From Tenggerimyces flavus (GTDB lineage Bacteria > Actinomycetota > Actinomycetes > Propionibacteriales > Actinopolymorphaceae): 64,000 nucleotides of DNA. Below are positions 7,721-17,736 of the stretch, piece after piece (position 1 is the stretch's first letter; each line of letters begins with the position of its first letter). Below the pieces are notes generated by a model. That model was not told the origin of the DNA. It saw only the letters and a program-made list of their open reading frames with translations, and made no database searches. Both the position numbers and the translations under genes were made by a program. The stretch spans positions 7,417,420-7,481,419 of the forward strand of contig NZ_JAFBCM010000001.1 in assembly GCF_016907715.1 (NCBI RefSeq), written 5' to 3'.

Positions 7721-10700
7721 TCGCGACCTACTCGTTCGGCACCGGGGCGGGCGTCACCAAGCCCGAGGCGAACGGCAGCACCGCCAGGTTCGCCCACCTC
7801 GCTGGTGTCGCTTCACCGGATTACGGATCGGTGACCTGGTCCTACCGGTGGGCCGACAGCGAGAGCTGGCGCACCATCCCCATCGGGCACGTCACCGTCG
7901 ACGGACAGCCTGTTACCGCGTGGCCGGTGCCGAAGACCGGTGACCTGGTGTGGGACGTCCCGGCCACCCTGTTCGGACGGGCAGGCACGGTCAAACTTCA
8001 AGCCTGCTACAAGTTCAAGATCGCCGGCCAGCCCGACGACTGCACAGCCGACGAGGTCACCCTCACCCTGGACAAGACCGACACCACCGGATCCTCAGAA
8101 GACGCGGGGCCGGGTGCGGTGTCGCCGCTGTCGGGGAACATGGCGGTCTCGGAGACCGACGCCTCCATCGACTCGTACGGCTCGGACCTGACTCTGTCCC
8201 GCACGCTCAATACCCTCGCCCCTGACGCGACCCCGGAGGGTTCCCAGCAGCTGCTGAGCGAGGACCAGACTGAGGTAGAGACCGACACCTCCGGGTTCAT
8301 CGGCTCGACGGGGACCGTCGCCCTTACGGCGACCAGTCCCGCTGCGGCTGGCGCCAACGCCTTGAAGGTCACTCCTTCCGGGACATCGGCTACGGATGTG
8401 GACACCTACGCGGCGATCGGCGGAAACAGCGGCGGCATGCGGTTGGGGATGAAGGCCGGCCACACCTACTCCTTCTCCACTCAGATCTACGTTCCGACCG
8501 CCACCGGCGTCGACACCGGCGGGTTGCCGCGCGTGCTGCGCGCTGTGCTGTACTACCGGGTTGGCGCCGGGTCGTATGTGCAGGTGCCGTCGAACCTGCC
8601 GACCGCGTTGAACACCTGGCAGACGCTGCGGCTCCGCGCCTCCTTGCCCGCGGGGACGACGGAGGCGTTCATCCGGCTCTACAACGGCCGCCCTTCCAAC
8701 GCCACCACCAAGCCGGTTCTGTATGACAGCTCGGGCCTTGTTGAGGAAGGCATCTTCGGCCCCGGCTGGATCTCTAGCATGTCCGTCGACGCGGCCGCGT
8801 CGGACTGGACCGGCCTGACCGACCGCGGTTTCAGCGTGTCCCTCACCGACTCCGACGGGACCGTCACCACGTTCGGCAAGAACGCAGACGGCAGCTATGC
8901 CGCGACAGGCGAAGACGCCACCACCGACGACAAGCTGACCACCGTGGCTGGCGGTGCGAACGGTCCGTCGGAGTTCCGGATCTCCGACCTGGACGGCAAC
9001 ACCACCGTGTTCACCCCGGCGATCGCGTTCGCGTCCCCAGCGAAGGAGAACGCGCCGCACACCTATCGTGTTCTTAAGGTAATCCAGCCCGGGTCGAACC
9101 AGAACACCAGCTACACCTACGACGCCGAAGGACGCACGTCGCAGATGCTGGCCCCGCTTCCGCCGGGCGTGGCGTCGTGCACCACGTGGGTGGCTGGCTG
9201 CAAGTCGCTGCAGTTCGGCTACGATCCGGCCGGCCGTCTGGCAGCGGTCACGTTCCGGACCACCACCGCGGCGGGGGCGGAGTTGAAGGTCGACGTCGCC
9301 TGCTACGGCTACGACGCTGCGACCGGCAGGCTGTTGCAGTCGTGGGATCCGCGGACCGTGTCCGGCGCCGGAACGGGCACCCAGCCAGTCACCTGCAATC
9401 CTGCGAGCCCGGTGCTGCCCACCACCTATACCTACGACGCGGCTGGGCGACATGCCACCGAAAACGGAGCCGGGGTCGCGGCCTGGACCATCGGCTACGA
9501 CAGCGCGGGCCGCGTGCACTTGGTGTCCCGTACGCACAGCGCGGCGAACGGTGGCGGCACCGAGACCACGACGTTCGAGTACGACGTTACCCGCACCGCA
9601 GACGCGAGCAATGGCGCTTTCCGACCAGACCTGTCCACCGCAGTCAAGGTGGGAGCCTGGGGTCAGAAGGCCGTCCCCGCAACGGCTACCGCCGTCTTCG
9701 GCCCGGGTGACACAGCCTCCCGCACCGATCTGCGCGAAGCGAGCGTCACCTATATGGACGCCGATGGCCGCACCGTCAATACGGCCGAGTACACCGGCCC
9801 GGGCAACGGCGCTGGCGAGGCTGGTTGGGCGATCGCCACGACCGAGTACGACAAGTTCGGCAACACCGTCCGCGAACTCGGCGCGGCCAACCGTGCTCTC
9901 GCGATGGACACCACACGGGAGCTGTCGTCGGACTACACGTCGACCGATGCGGCCGTCCGCGCGCTCGCGCTGTCGCAGGTCAGCATCTACACCGCCGACG
10001 GCAAGGACGTCACCGACACGTACGGTCCGTTCCGTGACGTGGTCCTGCCCGATGGCAGCACCGCAGGCGCGCGCGAACACGTCCACACCGACTACGACAC
10101 CGGCACCGAGCTCGGCCACCCAGCCGGACACCTGCTTCACCTCGCTATGTCGACGTCGACCGCGGCGAGCCTGTCACCGACCACGGTCGCGACGAACGAA
10201 CAGGACGTTCGGACCACCCGCAACGACTACGCCCTGTCGACCTCCGACGCGACCGGCTGGACGTTCCGCACGCCGATGCGCGTGGTCCAAGACCCGAACG
10301 GGATCGCCTCCACCACTATCACCCGCTACGACCCGGACTCCGGTGTCGCGATCGAGTCGCGGATGCCGTCCGAACCGAACGGAGGCGGCGCCGGTACCAC
10401 CGAAACCATCTACTACACCGGCGGGACCAACTCGCGCGACGCCGCCTGCGGCAACAAGCCCGCCTGGGCCAACCTCGCGTGCGTCACCAAACCGGCCAAC
10501 CCCAACCCCGGCGTGTTCGGCCTTCCCCAGCTGGTGACCACCCGGGTCACCGCCTACGACTACCTAAACCGCCCGATCACCACCACCGACACCGTGATCG
10601 ACGCCGGCGGCACCACCCGCACCCGCACCGAGACCACGACCTACGACAACAGCGGCTACTCGACACGGGCAGTCTCGAGCCAAACGACCGGTGGCATCGG

Positions 10701-10725
10701 GACCGCCATCCCGGCGCAGACCACG
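7720..10725 (+). pseudogene. RHS/YD-repeat protein, middle part
   Basis: About 1,000 residues continue the gene in the +1 frame. It opens with Ig-like sequence and then AVSPLSGNMAVSETDASIDS, the usual entry to an RHS shell. A carbohydrate-binding-like beta domain follows (about 8400-8760, GGMRLGMKAGHTYSFSTQIY). YD repeats come next (SYTYDAEGRTSQMLAPLPPG, FGYDPAGRLAAVTF, TYTYDAAGRHATENGAGVAA, TEYDKFGNTVRELGAANRAL). RHS proteins wrap a C-terminal toxin in this beta cocoon. At 10725 the plus-strand sense ends in AIPAQTT and the following DNA codes for RHS only on the opposite strand. Beyond 10725 the plus frame is antisense noise until 11097. Confidence 0.85.
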
Positions 10726-11709
10726 TCGGGTCCACTGGGTGTGGTCGGTGGTCTCGGAGATCCAGTCAGGGGAATCGGAGGAGGCATCGTTGAAGTGATT
10801 GGTCTTGATGACGCCGGTGCTGGAACTGGTCCAGGTCTTGAGCCGGCCAGCAGCGTCGAGGTTGTAGGTGAGGGTGGTGCCGTCTTGGGTGAGGCTGCGG
10901 ACGAGGTCGTTGGTGAAGTAGGCAGCGGTGAGGTTGCCTGTGCCGGCCGTGGTGTCGGACGCGGGCAGGGTGGTGATGCGGCCGTAGGCGTCGTAGACGA
11001 GCCCAGCGTGGGTGCCAGCTGGCTGGAGCCGGTCCGCGGCGTCGTAGGTGGACGTCTGCGTGGCCTGCGCTGTGGTGGACTGGCACTTGCCGTCTGAGCT
11101 GGCCTCGTAGGTCATGCGGGCGGTGCGGTTGGAGTTGGCGTTGAACTGATACCGGCGGGACACACAGGATCCGGAGCCGGTGTCGCCTGTCAACGTGAGG
11201 CGGCCGAGGGTGTCGTACGTGTAGGTCTGGTCACGCAGAACGTTGGCGCCGGCGGAGTTCTGAGTGCGCCATTGGCCGTGGATGTTGGGCGCGACGGTCT
11301 CCTCGAGCCAGGTTTGGTCCTCGACCTGGCGGTGGTTGAGCTGCTCGCCGTCGGCGTCGAACGTCGACGTTTGGATCAGCCCGTTCGGCCAGGTCTGCTC
11401 GACGAGACGGCCTTCGATGTCGTAGCGGCCGGCGAACGTGCCAGTGACGCCCGAGACGGTTATCGAGGTCGGGTGGTCGCGGGGGTCGCCGTTCTCGTTG
11501 TAGGTGTTGGTGACCGTCGACTTGGCGTCAGCGACAGTAGCGACCCGGCCGGACGAGTCGTATGTAGTTGTGACGACGTTGCGTGCGTCGCCGGTGGCTT
11601 CGGCGGCGTCGGTGTTGGTCTTGACCCGCCCGAAGTCGTCGTAGCTCGTACTCGAGGTGCCGTTGCCGTCAGTGACCGACCCGACAGCTCCAGTCGTCGG
11701 GTCGTAGGC
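10726..11709 (-). pseudogene. Inverted internal RHS segment (about 984 bp)
   Basis: Read on the minus strand from 11709 to 10726 this is continuous RHS sequence in one frame without a stop: AYDPTTGAVGSVTDGNG, TSYDDFGRVKTNTDAAEATG, GRYDIEGRLVEQTWPNGLIQ, QTYTYDTLGRLTLTGDTGSG, STYDAADRLQPAGTHAGLVY and finally WISETTDHTQWT. Turned round, it joins ...AIPAQTT on its left and RNITDLSGN... on its right. The left join is in frame; the right join needs a one-base correction. No start codon or promoter of its own is seen. It is best explained as an inverted piece of the same gene, either real or made during assembly. Confidence 0.85.
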
Positions 11710-12452
11710 GCAACATCACCGACCTCAGCGGCAACCTGGCCGCCACCGCCAACCAAACCGGCACCCTCACGTGGCAAACTGTCAACCTCCACGGTGACGT
11801 CACCGCCACCGCCACAGGAGCCGCCACCGAACCGACCGCCAACTACACCACCGACGAATATGGAGCACCGATCGGCACCGCACACCCCGATCGCTACGGC
11901 TGGCTTGGCGGCAAACAACGCTCCACTGACGCGACCGGCGGACTCGTACTCATGGGCGTCCGCCTCTACGCACCCCAACTCGGCCGCTTCCTCCAAACAG
12001 ACCCCGTCCCCGGCGGCAACCTCAACGCCTACTCATATCCCCTCGACCCTGCCAACGAATATGACCTCGACGGCAAGAGGAGGAAGCGCTGGCGCGACTA
12101 CCGGTTTGCGTCCAGAATCCTGGGACGCGCTGCCTGGTTCTACGCCCGTATGCATGGCGGACGATGCAAGTACCGCTACGGCATGCGTACGTGTAGGATG
12201 TCGGGTCGCTTCTATCCTCGGGGTGGAATCACCATAGGCGAAACATACATAACGGGATGGGGTGACTCTAGACAAATCAGCAGGGGACGGATTCAGCACG
12301 AAAAGAATCACCGCAAGCAATGGCGGATCTACGGATGGAGGTTTTCGTTCCGATACGCCTTTGCGGGTAGAAACCCATGTAGGAATCGGTGGGAGCGCGA
12401 AGCGGGATACAAGAATGGTGGATACACGCGATGTCTCAAGCGGCGTCGATGA
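11709..12452 (+). pseudogene. RHS core end with C-terminal putative HExxH toxin domain
   Basis: From CGC 11709 the sequence reads RNITDLSGNLAATANQTGTL and then the RHS core end RYGWLGGKQRSTDATGGLVL, MGVRLYAPQLGRFLQTDPVP, GGNLNAYSYPLDPANEYDLD. After this conserved border the last 124 residues (12078-12452) are a variable, very basic tip. It has two cysteines (GGRCKYRYGMRTC), a GGITIGETYITG strand pair and RIQHEKNHRKQWRIYGW (HEKNH at 12297-12311), followed by AGRNPCRNRWEREAGYKNGG. HEKNH fits the zinc-protease HExxH pattern, and the later E in WEREAG could be a third ligand; that activity is inferred. It has no start of its own, so production depends on the upstream gene or on a rearrangement. 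Confidence 0.8.
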
Positions 12453-12943
12453 CGCGGGTGCGTGCACTATCTCGGATCCTCACCGTTGCCCTCTTCACGG
12501 CCACAGCATGCTATATGGCAGACCCAGAGTTGCCGGCGCTTGGAATCAGGACTGAGTCGAGTTCGTCTACGCTGCACACGCCCCTATGTGAAGGTGACAG
12601 GATCGCAAAGGTGAGAATGTTCGGACTTAGCCATGAGGGGTCTGAAGATCGCACACTTATTTGGTCTGGCGAGGATCCGGTCACTTCAGTCGCAACGAGC
12701 GGGACGATTACCTTGGGCGATGCCGCATCATTTCGGCAGACGGACGGCACTTTCCGGAAGGTGAAGTACTTTGAGGTCGAGATCGATACGACTGACGGGG
12801 AATTGATCGACGCAGCGTATTCCCTGTCGGAGATTCCGACGGATTTGCCGTCCGGTTATTATTGGACGGGCGGCGATCGTGCAAGTAAAGCCGAAATAGA
12901 CAAGACGGTAAACGTCGAGAATCGGTGTGGGGGCGCTGGGTAA
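12449..12943 (+). CDS. Small lipoprotein, candidate immunity protein for the RHS toxin, 164 aa
   Basis: ATG 12449 overlaps the toxin stop (ATGA), which fixes the start and implies coupled translation. The N-terminus MTRVRALSRILTVALFTATA is followed by Cys21, an imperfect lipobox (A-T-A-C). The mature part has predicted strands (AKVRMFGLSHEGSEDRTLIW; KVKYFEVEIDTTDGELIDAA) and ends in a Cys-Gly tail. No family is recognised. A lipoprotein directly behind an RHS toxin tip is the usual place for an immunity gene that protects the cell envelope or periplasm-like space. Its role is inferred from context only. Its codon use is less GC-rich than its surroundings, as is that of the toxin tip. Confidence 0.65.
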   Translation: MTRVRALSRILTVALFTATACYMADPELPALGIRTESSSSTLHTPLCEGDRIAKVRMFGLSHEGSEDRTLIWSGEDPVTSVATSGTITLGDAASFRQTDGTFRKVKYFEVEIDTTDGELIDAAYSLSEIPTDLPSGYYWTGGDRASKAEIDKTVNVENRCGGAG

Positions 12944-13427
12944 ACATCGACTGCGACGACTGATGGACTAGGATTTCGAGCGCCGCTCCTCGTCACGCCT
13001 CAACTGGGGTATGGCGGTCACGGTTGGGATGTTCTCCTAGCGATACGGTCGTCCTTAGCGGCATCGGGCACGGCAGTTGGTCACATCGTCCCGAAGGACG
13101 CCGGGGATAGGGCTAGGAAGCGGAATCTCATTGTCAATTGTCGTTAATGTCCTACTTGGCGTCTGTGCCGTAAGACGTCCAGGTCGAAGCCTCGACACCG
13201 ATCAGCAAGACGCTGAGCCTGACTAACTACGTCCCAATTTTTGATGGTGCTTCCGCTCCTCTCGTCAACCACACGAAGGTATGCATACCTTCCGGTAACG
13301 GGCGAGCATGCGCGCCAAAGCCGGCAGGATCGAGTAGCTCGCGCGACCTGCGCCGTAGCCGTCTTGCCTGGCGCCGGTGGGAGAGTAACGCATGGACATC
13401 TGGGGCGACCGCTGATTTCTCCGTCTG
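12944..13427. other. Gene-free stretch after the toxin/immunity pair
   Basis: No frame here has family-like sequence. A minus-strand frame at 13144-13431 is open for 95 residues but lacks recognisable motifs or a good start context. The region probably contains remains of older cassettes, but none could be identified. Confidence 0.4.
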
Positions 13428-13952
13428 TCACGCGACCTCGATCACGACGCTCGTTCCCTTGGGTACCGATGTATTTCCGTCGGGGCTTTGTGTGGTCACG
13501 ATGTTCACGGGGACCTTAGAGCCGAGCTCGACAGCAGTGGCGTTGGAGACGGGCTTGAGGCCTTGCGACGTCAGCAGCTCCTTCGCGTTGTCTACTCCGA
13601 CATCGCGCAGTTTGGGAACCAGGACCATGTCCGACTCTGGAGCCTTCTTGTGGGAGACGATGACCGGAAGCTCCCTCAGCTCGGCGTCGTACGCCACGGC
13701 GTCGAACAGGTCGGGTTCGATCTCCTTGCTCGCGACCCGGCGGGCGTGCCGGTTCAGCATGTTGATGGCCTTGGTGTATAGGTCGTACCCGCGGGCCAGG
13801 TCGCTGCCCTGGTGATCGGGGTGGAACAGGTCCGGGTTGTTCCGGACGAGGTCGATCTCGGCGCGGATGCCGAGGAACTTCATCTTCAGCCGTGCGTAAT
13901 CCTCGAGCGCCTCAGCCCGCTGTTGGTAGCCGACCTCGTCGAACGGCGCGGG
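13428..13952 (-). pseudogene. PASTA-domain protein, 5'-truncated
   Basis: The last 65 residues form a PASTA domain: VPKLRDVGVDNAKELLTSQG, GLKPVSNATAVELGSKVPVN and the closing VPKGTSVVIEVA. Before it lies an alpha-helical, coiled-coil-like region (YQQRAEALEDYARLKMKFLG, DLYTKAINMLNRHARRVASK). PASTA domains usually bind muropeptides on kinases or penicillin-binding proteins. Upstream of about 13952 the frame becomes the antisense of a TPR relic, so the natural N-terminus is gone. An internal ATG at 13883 could give a 151-residue product. Confidence 0.6.
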
Positions 13953-14459
13953 GACGCTTGCTGCACACGCAGTTCCTGGTGGACCGTTTCGGTGGTGAGC
14001 CTGCGGACTTGTACGCGTTGTTCTCGCGGGCGGCGCTGTACGCCGCGCTGGGAGACGTGCGGGGCCAGGCCGAGGCCTCGTTCTAGACGGGGCGTCGTGT
14101 GGCAGGTCATCCGCGGCGATCACGAGACCGCGGTGCCTCTGTTCGAGCGGGCGCTGGCTGGCGGCGATGCGCAGGTGCGGTCGTACGCCCTGTGCTACTT
14201 GGGCATTCCGGCGAGTCGTTGGACGTCGCGATCGCGATTGGAGAAGTCGGCGGAGCCGCGTCGTTCGCTCGGCTTCGACGCCAGCGTGGCGGCCAACCTG
14301 GTGGAACGCGCGCACCTCGCCGACGCAGGGGCGGAGAGACGACGCGCTGTCGTTGCTCGCTGCGGCCGGCCTTGCGTCGACCAAAGCGCTCACGCGATCC
14401 CGTCACAACTGGACCAGGCTCGCGGCATCCCTTGCGACGTCGTATTAGTGCGGCGATAA
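13953..14459 (+). pseudogene. TPR-repeat regulator relic with several frameshifts
   Basis: Fragments in changing frames read LLHTQFLVDRFGGEPADLYA, LFSRAALYAALGDVRGQAEA, then GDHETAVPLFERALAGGDAQ, VRSYALCYLGI, and further on RSLGFDASVAANLVERAHLA. Together they form consecutive TPR helices of the large tetratricopeptide regulators common in actinomycetes. Stops and at least three frame changes exclude a product, and no helix-turn-helix part remains. It abuts the truncated PASTA gene tail to head at about 13952. Confidence 0.6.
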
Positions 14460-14528
14460 CGAGCGGGCGGCCGCGGCCGCCCGCACGCAGTCGACGTCAT
14501 GGGCTTCGACCCTACTGCGACAGCCGCC

Positions 14529-14567
14529 GCGATCCCCACAACGCATGATGCCGACGGTCGCGCGGGT
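14529..14567. repeat. Imperfect 39-bp direct repeat, left copy
   Basis: The core CACAACGCATGATGCCGACG recurs at 16200-16219. Over 39 bp the two copies differ by one gap and two changes. The pair brackets the lipoprotein gene and the TauE and IS110 relics. Confidence 0.75.
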
Positions 14568-14750
14568 GCAGCCCAATGGCTCTCGTCAAGTCGGCGGCTG
14601 CTTGTTAGCCGGCGCTGCGTTCCGAACCCGGACGATCTCTGCCGTATAGCGCGGAACCGACGGAACTCGCGGCTGTCACCGTTCTTTGAGATCATTTGGC
14701 GGGTGGAGGAAGTGTCCCGGAACTCGTCGGGTCCGAAGCGCGGCGGGCCG

Positions 14751-15245
14751 GTGACGCGACGGCGGGCCGGCAGAGCGTCGCGTCGTCACACCCTCCTAGT
14801 GTCGATGAGCGTCCTTCCGACCGTTGTTGCTTGTGCCAGCCCACGCGAGGACGCGACCGACGCCGCGACCGAGCAAGTGCGTACTAGCGCGTACGGAACC
14901 CGCGATCTGTTGCAGGACTTGGTGTCGGATCCGGACGCGCCGCGCGGGCAGGCGCTGCTTGATCATGTGCTGTATCACTTCCCGGGCGGCGAGGACGTGA
15001 TCACCTTCACCAAGCAGGTCGGGCCAGACGGCACGCTTACGTTGCGGACGGCCTTCCACACCAGACGCCAATATGGCGGTGGCTTGTCATACGACGACGT
15101 CGTGGCCCGGCTGTGCGTGGAATTCACCGCGGCACCTGGACCTCCGGCGGTTGTTAACGTGCGGGACACCGATTGCGCCGCGACCCTGCCCCGCGCAACG
15201 GGAAACTCAGGCAACGTCGACCTAACGGTCACACGCGATGACTGA
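14751..15245 (+). CDS. Lipoprotein of unknown function, 164 aa
   Basis: With GTG 14751 as start, the protein has an arginine-rich N-region (VTRRRAGRASRRHTLLVS) and a lipobox VVAC-ASP, then a soluble domain with QALLDHVLYHFPGGEDVITF, two later cysteines (RLCVEF; RDTDCAATL) and a short C-terminal strand. GTG 14703 or 14712 are other in-frame starts. It is likely exported and lipid-anchored. No known domain was recognised. It stands alone among relics. Confidence 0.55.
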   Translation: MTRRRAGRASRRHTLLVSMSVLPTVVACASPREDATDAATEQVRTSAYGTRDLLQDLVSDPDAPRGQALLDHVLYHFPGGEDVITFTKQVGPDGTLTLRTAFHTRRQYGGGLSYDDVVARLCVEFTAAPGPPAVVNVRDTDCAATLPRATGNSGNVDLTVTRDD

Positions 15246-15255
15246 GCCCGACTGT

Positions 15256-15500
15256 TCAGCCGTACATCGCTAGCAACAGAACCCCGCGCGCCGACACCAA
15301 CAGTTCTCGTCGAGAGTGTCCTGACGAACGCCGGGCGGACAGCACGGTGAGCACCACGATCAGGCTGGCGGCATTGTTCAGGATGACCTCGGACAGCGCG
15401 GCGAAGCCGAACAGGCCGATCAGGAGCGGCAGCCGGAACTCCGCCCTGCCGAGGCCGATCAGGCCACCCAGGACCCGACGGCCGCGCCGGCGCCGAACAC
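15256..15500 (-). pseudogene. TauE/SafE-type membrane protein remnant
   Basis: The minus strand encodes GGLIGLGRAEFRLPLLIGLF and GFAALSEVILNNAASLIVVL, close to the GGxxGxGGAEFRLPxLI opening of TauE/SafE anion exporters. It runs out after roughly 75 residues, so seven or more expected helices are missing. No start or ribosome site is apparent. Confidence 0.5.
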
Positions 15501-15585
15501 CGCCCAGGCGGGCGCCTCGGATGCCCCATAGTCCACCGGCGCCGCTGGTGAGGTTGCTGCACCCGCTCATCCTCGCGTAACTCCT

Positions 15586-16210
15586 CACGCTGCCGCGGCA
15601 TCATGCCCCACCTGGTAGGAGGTTCGACTGCGGAGCATGGCGTGTAGGACGTTCACGCGACGTCGGGCGAGCGCGATGACCGCTTGTCGGTGGGTCTTGC
15701 CCTCCGAGCGTTCCGGGCGTAGAAGGTCTTGCTGGTCGGGTCGTGGTTCAACGCGCAGATCGCCGATTGGTAGAAGACGCGTTTGAGACGCCGGTTGCCG
15801 CCCATCGGTCGGCGCAGCCATCGGCTGTTGCCGGACTGTCGGATCGTTAGTGCAATTCGCCGACGCCGCCGCCAGACTGTTGCCGGTCGGATCGCGGCGC
15901 AGATTGCCCACCTCGGCGTGGAACTCGGAGGTGAGCACCACGCCCATGCCTGGCAAGGTCAGGGTGATCTGAGCGTCCGGATGCCGCTCCAGAGCCTCCT
16001 CCAGCTGCATGTCCAGCAAGCTGGATCCGCTCACGCGTCGCGAGCAACTCCCACAGCGAGCTCACGGACCACCTGCGCGATGACCACCTCACCGGGCACG
16101 ACGATCCGCTGCTCGACCGCCGCGGCGTGCGCTGCCCCCTGCCTGCGCACCGAACGATCTAACAGACCGCCCAGCACGTCGAGAACGGTAGGGCGATCCC
16201 ACAACGCATG
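15586..16210 (-). mobile_element. IS110-family transposase, C-terminal remnant
   Basis: The minus strand holds the C-terminal Transposase_20 half of an IS110 element in at least three frames: VVPGEVVIAQVVRELAVGVA, then LLDMQLEEALERHPDAQITL, TLPGMGVVLTSEFHAEVGNL, then IRQSGNSRWLRRPMGGNRRL, KRVFYQSAICALNHDPTSKT, and finally SEGKTHRQAVIALARRRVNV. The catalytic DEDD N-terminal domain is absent and stops interrupt the rest, so it cannot move by itself. IS110 elements lack terminal inverted repeats, so exact ends cannot be set. Confidence 0.8.
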
Positions 16211-16230
16211 ATGCCGACGATCGCGCCGGT
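16193..16230. repeat. Imperfect 39-bp direct repeat, right copy
   Basis: Second copy of the sequence at 14529-14567, containing CACAACGCATGATGCCGACG with one base missing before it. It lies at the upstream edge of the IS110 remnant. Confidence 0.75.
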
Positions 16231-16809
16231 CCACTCCGAGCTCGCGGCGGCCGTCGGGACGATCTGCTCGAATTTGTGGTTCTGAGCCAAGCACTGCTCC
16301 TCATCGCAGCCACCAGCAGTGGTCCTTATCGCTGCGGAGCAAGGCCTTGCCAATCCGCACGTCGAAGATGGCGAATCAGCCAGCCGTATCACGCCGGCCG
16401 TGGCGAACGAGAAGGCCCTAGTGCTCCGCGTTCGTGATCTTACGGTCGGTCTTTGTCAGGATATGGTTTGCGGTCTTGGTCAGGTGAAGGGATGGGCGCG
16501 CTCGTTCCAACCGGCAGGAGAACTGTCTGCGAGCCGCGTGGATGTTCCTTCGCGTTGGCCGCCGGCCGTGTGTCGTCCGCCCTGCGCCTACCGCCGGATC
16601 GCGTAGGTCAGGTGCGTCACCGTCGGGGAGGGCTCCGCACGGACCGGTCCGGGGCCACACGGCCTGCGTCCACGCCCTCGACCAGGCGGGCTCTGGAGCC
16701 ACCCGCGGCATCAGATGAGCGCCCGGACAAGGCCGACCAAGAACACCAGGCATAACCAGCTCTCAACTGGTCGCCGCTGCTCGCCAAGATCAGGTTCTAG
16801 TCGTCCGGG
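16231..16809. other. Gene-free stretch between the IS110 remnant and the sugar importer operon
   Basis: Open frames exist on both strands but none gives family-like protein, a start context or a signal. It is downstream of the importer operon and would be expected to hold its terminator; no strong hairpin with a T-run was found. Confidence 0.35.
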
Positions 16810-17736
16810 TCAGCCTTTCTCCGCCCCGGCCGTCAAGCCCTCAGTGAGCAGTCGCTCACTCGAGAAGAACACCAAGATGATGGGGATCGTGACGATGACG
16901 GAGCCCGCCATGAGTACCGTGGTGGGTATCTCGATGCTTCCGGCGAGTTGGGAGAGACCGAGGGAGACGGTCCACCGATCCCGCGACTCGACGAGGAAGA
17001 GCAAAGCGAACAGAAACTCGTTCCAGGCGATCATGAACACGAACAGAGCGTTGGCCGTGATTGCGGGCATTGCCAGCGGCAGGCTGATCCGGCGCATGGT
17101 GTCGAGACGCCCGCAACCGTCGATCGCTGCCGCCTCCTCCAGGCTGACCGGAATGGTGTCGAAGTAGTTGCGCAGCATGTAGATCGACACGGCGACGACC
17201 TGCGAGACGTAGACGATGACCAGCCCGATCAGGGATCCACGCAGTCCGATCCGGGTGAAGAAGATGAACAGCGGCACGGCCAGCAGGATGCTCGGAAATA
17301 GATAGACCGCGAGGAAGAGTGCGCTGATCTGACGCCGGCCGAAGAAGTCCAGCCGGCTGACGGCATAGGCACCCGGTATGCCGATCAGGAGAGCCACGGC
17401 GACGGTTCCGAGCGCGACGAGCCCGCTGTTCCGCATGAAGACCAGGAAGCCCTGACCTCCGACTTCGGGCGAGGCGAGAACGCTCTGGTAGCTGCTGATG
17501 ACCAGCTCCGAAGGTGGGACGAACAGCGCTCCCGGATCCTGGAGTACCTCATCGAGCGAGCGGACGGAGAGCATCGCCATGTAGTAGAAGGGAAACAGCG
17601 TCACGACCAGGACGCCGACGATGACCACCCATCGCAGCACCGCGAAGAGCCTGGTCTCGACGGCGTCCCGAGTCCATCGACTGTCGGGCGAAGCACGAAG
17701 GGATCCCTTCGGGTTTTCTTGCGCGGTCGACGTCAT
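16810..17736 (-). CDS. Carbohydrate ABC transporter permease (MalG type), 308 aa
   Basis: Six membrane helices are visible (first WVVIVGVLVVTLFPFYYMAM). Near residue 200 is the EAA loop EEAAAIDGCGRLDTMRRISL-PLAMPAI that docks on the ATPase. The pattern of MalG-like permeases, with a long extracytoplasmic loop after helix 1, is clear. Its ATG shares one base with the stop of the preceding permease (TGATG at 17736). It works with the MalF-like partner and the lipoprotein encoded upstream. No ATPase is encoded nearby, so a shared MsiK-type ATPase is the likely energiser, as is known for actinomycete sugar importers. Confidence 0.9.
   Translation of the reverse strand: MTSTAQENPKGSLRASPDSRWTRDAVETRLFAVLRWVVIVGVLVVTLFPFYYMAMLSVRSLDEVLQDPGALFVPPSELVISSYQSVLASPEVGGQGFLVFMRNSGLVALGTVAVALLIGIPGAYAVSRLDFFGRRQISALFLAVYLFPSILLAVPLFIFFTRIGLRGSLIGLVIVYVSQVVAVSIYMLRNYFDTIPVSLEEAAAIDGCGRLDTMRRISLPLAMPAITANALFVFMIAWNEFLFALLFLVESRDRWTVSLGLSQLAGSIEIPTTVLMAGSVIVTIPIILVFFSSERLLTEGLTAGAEKG

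Noticed and set aside
8095-10140. Open frame of 681 codons on the minus strand across the RHS gene
   Set aside because: It is the mirror of YD-repeat coding sequence, with no family-like protein. The plus strand is clearly coding here.
13144-13431. Minus-strand 95-codon frame after the immunity gene
   Set aside because: It has no recognisable family, ribosome site or conserved pattern, and lies among relics.
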